Below, in pieces: positions 35,048 to 39,532 of a stretch of 39,532 bases of DNA (its first letter is position 1; every line of letters starts with the position of its first letter). Location: the NCBI GenBank assembly GCA_010365135.1, contig JAAFGY010000013.1, positions 1 through 39,532 on the forward strand, written 5' to 3'. The notes under the pieces were generated by a model. That model was not told where the DNA came from. It was given only the letters and a program-made list of their open reading frames with translations, and did not search any database. This stretch comes from Flavobacterium sp. (GTDB lineage Bacteria; Bacteroidota; Bacteroidia; Flavobacteriales; Flavobacteriaceae). The position numbers and the translations under genes are program-made.

Positions 35048-35989
35048 ATGTATATAGAACAAGCATATAAAGGGAATAACGCTTGGTGGCGCGTTGTAAT
35101 TACGACGTTTTTGACTGCAGGAATATTCCTTGCTAACTTTGTTGCCTATTTTATGATGTCGAAAGAACAAGTCGAGGCAGTCTATAAATCGATGAGTGAA
35201 ATTCCCAACAATTGGTCTTTAATAATTAATTTGTCGCCCTTTATTTTTCTGCTGGGATTGTTGTTTTTATTAGTTCGTAATTTGCACGAAAGAAGTGTGC
35301 TTTCGCTAACCACTTCTCGGAATTCAATAGATTTTAAACGAATTTTCTTTTCCTTTTCATTGGTAGTTTTGTTGACAATTTTGGTTTTTGTTGGAACCTA
35401 TTTTATGGATCATTCGAACATTGTATGTAATTTTAATCCCGTAAAATTTTCAATTTTGCTTCTTATTAGTATTTTGTTATTTCCTTTTCAAATTGGTTTC
35501 GAAGAATATTTATTCCGAGGTTATTTGCTGCAACAAATTGGTATCATCGTCAAGAATAGATGGTTTCCTTTGCTATTTACATCACTAGTGTTTGGGCTTT
35601 TTCACAGCGCCAATCCCGAAGTGGCTCAAATGGGTTATGGAGTGATGGTATTTTACATTGGAACCGGGTTGTTACTTGGAATTATGACCTTGATGGACGA
35701 AAGTGTGGAATTGGCCTTAGGTTTTCATCTTGCAAACAATTTGATGGCGGCTTTATTAATTACTTCCGATTATTCGGCGATTCATACCGATGCGCTTTTT
35801 AAATATTCGGGCGTAGAAAACACAACTGACACCTTAAATGAAATGTTAGTTTCGATTGCAATTGTGTATCCGATAATCTTATATATCTTTGCAAAAAGAT
35901 ACAGTTGGACGAATTGGAAAGCAAAACTTACTGGTAAAATTCAATTTTCAAATTTAAAAACTTCAAACCAAACACAACAAAATGCATAA
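35048..35989 (+). CDS. CPBP-family intramembrane protease
   Basis: A 313-residue membrane protein with about eight helices. The catalytic motifs are FEEYLFRG (Glu152, Glu153, Arg157), FGLFHS (His186) and HLANNL (about 230), the pattern of CPBP (Abi, Rce1-like) glutamic intramembrane proteases. It could act as a protease or a non-proteolytic scaffold; the substrate is unknown. Its stop overlaps the start of menE by 8 bases, so the two are translated together. Nothing in the gene itself links it to menaquinone, but the overlap suggests a conserved pairing. Confidence 0.93.
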   Translation: MYIEQAYKGNNAWWRVVITTFLTAGIFLANFVAYFMMSKEQVEAVYKSMSEIPNNWSLIINLSPFIFLLGLLFLLVRNLHERSVLSLTTSRNSIDFKRIFFSFSLVVLLTILVFVGTYFMDHSNIVCNFNPVKFSILLLISILLFPFQIGFEEYLFRGYLLQQIGIIVKNRWFPLLFTSLVFGLFHSANPEVAQMGYGVMVFYIGTGLLLGIMTLMDESVELALGFHLANNLMAALLITSDYSAIHTDALFKYSGVENTTDTLNEMLVSIAIVYPIILYIFAKRYSWTNWKAKLTGKIQFSNLKTSNQTQQNA

Positions 35990-37025
35990 AATAACATACA
36001 AAAACATTCACAACCGTTTTAAATTGAATGGAATTCACATTAATCGTCAGGAAATGTTTTATGTGGCTTATTGTTTTATAAAAGAAGGCAAGCCTTTTGA
36101 ACAACACATTGGAACTTTCTTACTTGATTGGTTTGATGAAAAATCCTATATTGAACTGAGTACTTCTGGAACAACAGGAGTTCCAAAAGTCATTAAAATT
36201 GAAAAACAAGCCATGTTAGATTCCGCTTTGGCAACGGGAGATTTCTTTGGTTTAGAACCCGGAAATACTTTGTTGCATTGTTTGCCAACCAATTATGTGG
36301 CTGGAAAAATGATGTGGGTACGCTCCTTTATATTGGGTTTAGATATGAAATTTGTCGAGCCCAATTCCAATCCATTGGAAAAAATTGATGAAAGTTTTGA
36401 TTTTTGTGCTATGGTTCCCTTACAAGCAAAAAATTCATTGGAGAAACTGAAACAGAAAAGAATTAAAAAATTAATTATTGGAGGTGTTACCGTTCATAAA
36501 GCATTAGAGCAAGAATTGGTAAAATTGCCAATGGAAATTTATGAAACGTATGGTATGACGGAAACAATCACTCATATCGCTGCAAAAAGGATCGGAGCGG
36601 ATGCATTTACCGTTTTGCCAAACGTAACCGTTTCTCAAGATGATCGACAATGTTTAGTGATTACAGCTAAAAATATCAGTACTGATCCAATTGTAACGAA
36701 TGATATTGTGAAACTTATTTCGGATACGCAATTTATTTGGGAAGGTCGATTTGATAACGTAATCAATAGCGGAGGAATTAAATTGATGCCCGAGCAAATC
36801 GAGGATAAACTTTCGACACTGATTCCAAGACGTTATTTTGTTTATGGTCAACCCGACGAAACTCTTGGCGAAAAAGTAATACTTTATGTCGAAGGAGAGC
36901 CCATCTTTATTGACGAATCGGTCTTTAATGTGCTAGAAAAATTCGAAAAACCAAAAGAAGTGGTGTTCATTCCAAAGTTCAAAGAAACGGCAACTGGTAA
37001 AATTATGAGAAAAGAAAGTATCTAA
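35982..37025 (+). CDS. menE: O-succinylbenzoate-CoA ligase-like AMP-forming synthetase
   Basis: A 347-residue acyl-adenylating enzyme. The P-loop is ELSTSGTTGVPK (residues 58-69), the adenine/AMP region is YETYGMTE, and IWEGRFDNVINSGGIKL with a late Lys in ATGKIMRKE completes the ANL fold. It lacks about 100 N-terminal residues compared with E. coli MenE, which is normal for the short Bacteroidota forms (recollection), because the P-loop comes so early. The likely step is O-succinylbenzoate to its CoA ester in menaquinone synthesis. It overlaps the CPBP protease gene by 8 bases and ends at a strong terminator. Other men genes are not in the window. Confidence 0.85.
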   Translation: MHKITYKNIHNRFKLNGIHINRQEMFYVAYCFIKEGKPFEQHIGTFLLDWFDEKSYIELSTSGTTGVPKVIKIEKQAMLDSALATGDFFGLEPGNTLLHCLPTNYVAGKMMWVRSFILGLDMKFVEPNSNPLEKIDESFDFCAMVPLQAKNSLEKLKQKRIKKLIIGGVTVHKALEQELVKLPMEIYETYGMTETITHIAAKRIGADAFTVLPNVTVSQDDRQCLVITAKNISTDPIVTNDIVKLISDTQFIWEGRFDNVINSGGIKLMPEQIEDKLSTLIPRRYFVYGQPDETLGEKVILYVEGEPIFIDESVFNVLEKFEKPKEVVFIPKFKETATGKIMRKESI

Positions 37026-37041
37026 TTTAAAAATAGAATTC

Positions 37042-37081
37042 AAAAAAAAAGAGAGGATTTTCTAAATTCTCTCTTTTTTTT
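37042..37081. terminator. Bidirectional terminator between menE and doxX
   Basis: GAGAGGATTT pairs with AAATTCTCTC (one wobble) over a TCT loop, with a run of As before and Ts after. Confidence 0.9.
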
Positions 37082-37091
37082 GTTTCAAAAA

Positions 37092-37523
37092 TTATTCCTG
37101 CATTTTAAAATAGTAATCTGCCGAATGTTTTCCGCTGCCATAAATCAAAAAAGCAATGCAAATTCCGAGAGTAAGGAGTGATAAAAATAAGTTTTGCGTA
37201 TGCATTTCTCCCATAAAGTTGATGATGACGGCTCCAATTAATATTGGTAATTGTGCTATAATTGCCCATCTTGTGAGCAAGCCGAAAAAAATCAAGATAC
37301 CTCCTAGAAAATGTGCCGAAGCAATATAATGAACGATAAGCATACCCGACATTCCGCCATCAATTTTGTCAATTGGAGATATTAAATCAACTAAATATTG
37401 AATGTTAGTAATAAAAGTAACCCCTTTCCAGAACAAGAAAACTCCAAGAGCCATTCGTACCAAATCTACTGGAAAATAAGTGTGCGCATTGGCCCATTTA
37501 TTTAAACTTTTTACGTTATTCAT
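37092..37523 (-). CDS. DoxX-family membrane protein
   Basis: A 143-residue protein with four helices (about 22-40, 65-85, 88-106, 112-131). It matches the DoxX fold: an N-terminal R-x-A-L-G-V-F-L-F-W-K-G, then LGGILIFFGLLTRWAI. There are no Cys residues, unlike the DoxX/MauE fusion at 24440-25540, so it is not a disulfide carrier. Relatives occur as quinol oxidase subunits or unknown membrane proteins. It stands alone on the minus strand, 90 bases downstream of the acyl-CoA carboxylase gene. Confidence 0.9.
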   Translation of the reverse strand: MNNVKSLNKWANAHTYFPVDLVRMALGVFLFWKGVTFITNIQYLVDLISPIDKIDGGMSGMLIVHYIASAHFLGGILIFFGLLTRWAIIAQLPILIGAVIINFMGEMHTQNLFLSLLTLGICIAFLIYGSGKHSADYYFKMQE

Positions 37524-37613
37524 AATACATTAGTTTTAAAAGTTATACGCTAAGGTACTAATTTTTAACAGAATAAGCACTAAAAAAGTATTCAATTTTG
37601 TAAAAGTAAAAAG

Positions 37614-39242
37614 CTAAACCTGTATCACGCCCAAATTAAATTTCTTTTCAATAGGAGAGTGGTTGGCTGCTTCAATTCCCATCGAAATCCAAGTTCTAGT
37701 TTCTAAAGGATCGATGATTGCGTCGGTCCAAAGTCGGGAAGCAGCATAATAAGGCGAAGTTTGGGCATCGTAACGCGCTTTTATTTTGTCGAATAATTCC
37801 TGTTCCTTCGCTTCATCTACGATTTCTCCTTTTGCTTTTAGCGAAGAAGCTTCAATTTGTGCTAATACTTTTGCGGCTTGTGTTCCTCCCATAACGGCTA
37901 GTTCAGCACTTGGCCAAGCCACTATTAATCTCGGGTCATACGCTTTCCCGCACATCGCATAATTTCCTGCGCCATAAGAATTTCCAATGATTATGGTGAA
38001 TTTTGGAACAACAGAATTAGAAACGGCATTCACCATTTTAGCTCCGTCCTTGATAATTCCACCATGTTCTGATTTGGAACCTACCATAAATCCGGTAACA
38101 TCTTGCAAGAAAACCAAAGGAATTTTTTTCTGGTTGCAATTAGCAATAAAACGAGTGGCTTTATCCGCAGAATCCGAATAAATTACACCACCAAATTGCA
38201 TTTCTCCAGTCTTGGTTTTTACTACTTTTCGTTGATTGGCAACGATTCCCACAGCCCAGCCGTCAATTCGGGCATAGCCTGTGATTATGGTTTGTCCGTA
38301 ACCGTCTTTGTAGGCATCAAACTCGGAATTGTCCACTAATCGGTCGATGATTTCCATCATATCGTATTGCTCATTTCGAGCCTTGGGCAAAATACCGTAA
38401 ATATCTTTTTCTTCCAAAGAAGGTTTTTCTGGCTTAATTCGGCTAAAACCAGCTTTGTCGTAATCTCCAATTTTGTCAATAATATTTTTTATTTTGTCCA
38501 AAGCGTCTTTGTCATCTTTGGCTTTATAATCTGTAACTCCTGAAATTTCGCAATGTGTTGTTGCTCCGCCAAGGGTTTCGTTGTCAATATTTTCGCCAAT
38601 AGCTGCTTTGACCAAATAACTTCCTGCCAAGAAAATACTTCCCGTTTTGTCCACTATCAAAGCTTCGTCGCTCATTATTGGAAGGTAAGCGCCACCAGCA
38701 ACACAACTTCCCATAACGGCCGAAATTTGAGTAATTCCCATACTACTCATCAAGGCATTGTTTCTAAATATTCGTCCAAAGTGTTCTTTGTCAGGAAAAA
38801 TTTCGTCTTGCAAAGGCAAAAATACCCCAGCAGAATCAACTAAATAAATAATGGGCAATCTATTTTCCATCGCAATTTCTTGCGCTCTTAGATTTTTTTT
38901 AGCGGTGATTGGAAACCAAGCCCCAGCTTTCACAGTGGCATCATTGGCAACGACAATACATTGTTTTCCTTTAATGTGGCCAATTTTCACGACAACTCCT
39001 CCCGAAGGACAGCCGCCATGCTCGGCATACATTCCATCTCCAACAAATCCACCGATTTCAATACATTTTCCTTTGGCATCCAATAAATAATCGATGCGTT
39101 CCCGAGCGGTCATTTTTCCTTCGGAATGTAATTTTTTGATGCGCAATTCTCCGCCGCCCAGTTTTACTTTGGCAAATTTATGACGCAAATCGGAAAGAAG
39201 GAGTTTATTGTGGTCTTCGTTTTTATTGAAGTTCAAGTCCAT
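37614..39242 (-). CDS. Acyl-CoA carboxylase, carboxyltransferase (beta) subunit
   Basis: A 542-residue carboxyltransferase of the methylcrotonyl/propionyl-CoA carboxylase beta family. Typical motifs are KMTARERIDYLLD, the N-terminal crotonase half with GSCVAGGAYLPIMSDE, and the C-terminal half with LQDVTGFMVG, GNSYGAGNYAMCG and WPSAELAVMGG. It moves a carboxyl group from biotin to the acyl-CoA. Length and the G-G-A-Y-L-P motif favour the methylcrotonyl-CoA (leucine breakdown) branch, but substrate assignment is not secure. The biotin carboxylase (alpha) gene is not in the window, so it is either upstream beyond the right edge or elsewhere. A palindrome lies 130 bases upstream. Confidence 0.93.
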   Translation of the reverse strand: MDLNFNKNEDHNKLLLSDLRHKFAKVKLGGGELRIKKLHSEGKMTARERIDYLLDAKGKCIEIGGFVGDGMYAEHGGCPSGGVVVKIGHIKGKQCIVVANDATVKAGAWFPITAKKNLRAQEIAMENRLPIIYLVDSAGVFLPLQDEIFPDKEHFGRIFRNNALMSSMGITQISAVMGSCVAGGAYLPIMSDEALIVDKTGSIFLAGSYLVKAAIGENIDNETLGGATTHCEISGVTDYKAKDDKDALDKIKNIIDKIGDYDKAGFSRIKPEKPSLEEKDIYGILPKARNEQYDMMEIIDRLVDNSEFDAYKDGYGQTIITGYARIDGWAVGIVANQRKVVKTKTGEMQFGGVIYSDSADKATRFIANCNQKKIPLVFLQDVTGFMVGSKSEHGGIIKDGAKMVNAVSNSVVPKFTIIIGNSYGAGNYAMCGKAYDPRLIVAWPSAELAVMGGTQAAKVLAQIEASSLKAKGEIVDEAKEQELFDKIKARYDAQTSPYYAASRLWTDAIIDPLETRTWISMGIEAANHSPIEKKFNLGVIQV

Positions 39243-39373
39243 AATGTAAGTGTGTTTGTCTGAAAATAGAGACGGCTAAATTACGAAATCCATTGAAACA
39301 AATTTTAGAATAATCAACAGAAAAATAGAATATAAAAAGCTTATGTATCCTTCATAACTTCTAAAAAAAATGA

Positions 39374-39424
39374 ACCGCAAATTCGCAAATTTTAAAATTA
39401 CGTTATAATTTGCGAATTTGCGGT
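39374..39424. repeat. Perfect 18-bp inverted repeat upstream of the carboxylase gene
   Basis: ACCGCAAATTCGCAAATT (39374-39391) is exactly complementary to AATTTGCGAATTTGCGGT (39407-39424) with 15 bases between. Each arm itself holds a near-tandem GCAAATTC/GCAAATTT. No T-run follows. The rest of 39243-39532 shows no gene. Confidence 0.85.
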
Positions 39425-39532
39425 AAATTTATTGATATTCATGCGAATCAAGGGTTGAGAAATGACAAAAAAAGAAAGAAATAACTTTCAAATAATTAGT
39501 TTAATAGTCTGAAAATCAGTATATTTATAGTG

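Noticed and set aside
1..39532. tRNA, rRNA, riboswitch or mobile element
   Set aside because: Scanned by eye on both strands: no cloverleaf with CCA, no rRNA segment, no known riboswitch core, no transposase or integrase frame.

Overview
The window looks like a piece of a Flavobacterium-type chromosome (Bacteroidota, class Flavobacteriia). The DNA is AT-rich. A giant surface protein ends in a type IX secretion sorting domain. Many genes are preceded by the Bacteroidota -7 element TAnnTTTG rather than by E. coli-like promoters, and Shine-Dalgarno sequences are not evident. Several families are typical of the phylum: a DoxX/MauE-thioredoxin fusion of the BT_3928 type, a DUF1599 protein, an outer-membrane beta-barrel TonB-like receptor, a short MenE and a compact SatA-CysM pair. 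I see no rRNA, tRNA, CRISPR array, prophage or insertion sequence. Most of the window is ordinary core genome, and I do not see a clear new defence or mobile system.

Layout. Positions 2-7438 hold the 3' part of a huge modular secreted protein whose start lies left of the window: an end of a Gly-rich region, a Trp-containing Ig-like domain, four tandem 84-residue repeats, a jelly-roll-like region, about 16 HYR modules, a Cys/His module and the T9SS tail. Positions 7619-9930 carry an aldo/keto reductase, an SGNH hydrolase and, divergently, an OsmC protein. Positions 10005-11685 encode cysteine biosynthesis (serine acetyltransferase then cysteine synthase B). Positions 11900-13839 carry an Nramp-related transporter and an Smr-domain protein. 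Positions 13966-16138 hold a duplicated-domain lipoprotein and a divergent cysteine desulfurase.

Positions 16173-21182 are read on the minus strand: a DnaJ/CbpA-type co-chaperone, an MlaE-MlaF-MlaD lipid transport set and a lipoprotein alpha-amylase. Positions 21356-26096, also minus, contain a phospholipase D/cardiolipin synthase-like protein, triosephosphate isomerase, a TlpA thioredoxin, a small membrane protein, the DoxX-thioredoxin fusion and DUF1599. Then come folP with an overlapping lipoprotein gene (plus), a CHRD lipoprotein and rlmH (minus), and an ammonium transporter (plus) with the best promoter in the window.

The right end holds a GldL-like mini membrane protein, a saccharopine dehydrogenase-family enzyme, a TonB-like receptor and an ArsC-like protein (minus), then CPBP protease plus menE (plus, overlapping), and finally DoxX and an acyl-CoA carboxylase beta subunit (minus). 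Convergent gene pairs are mostly separated by clear hairpin terminators. No gap between genes exceeds 300 bases; the longest are 39243-39532, 28899-29179, 28205-28424 and 11686-11899.

Themes: sulfur chemistry (cysE-cysM, cysteine desulfurase, OsmC, TlpA), envelope maintenance (Mla, PLD, lipoproteins, TonB receptor) and nitrogen uptake (amt). Points most worth a second look are the Nramp-like protein with replaced metal ligands, the Cys/His module of the giant protein, the DoxX/TlpA redox neighbourhood, the GldL-like miniature protein, the almost leaderless cysteine desulfurase gene, and two REP-like palindromes.
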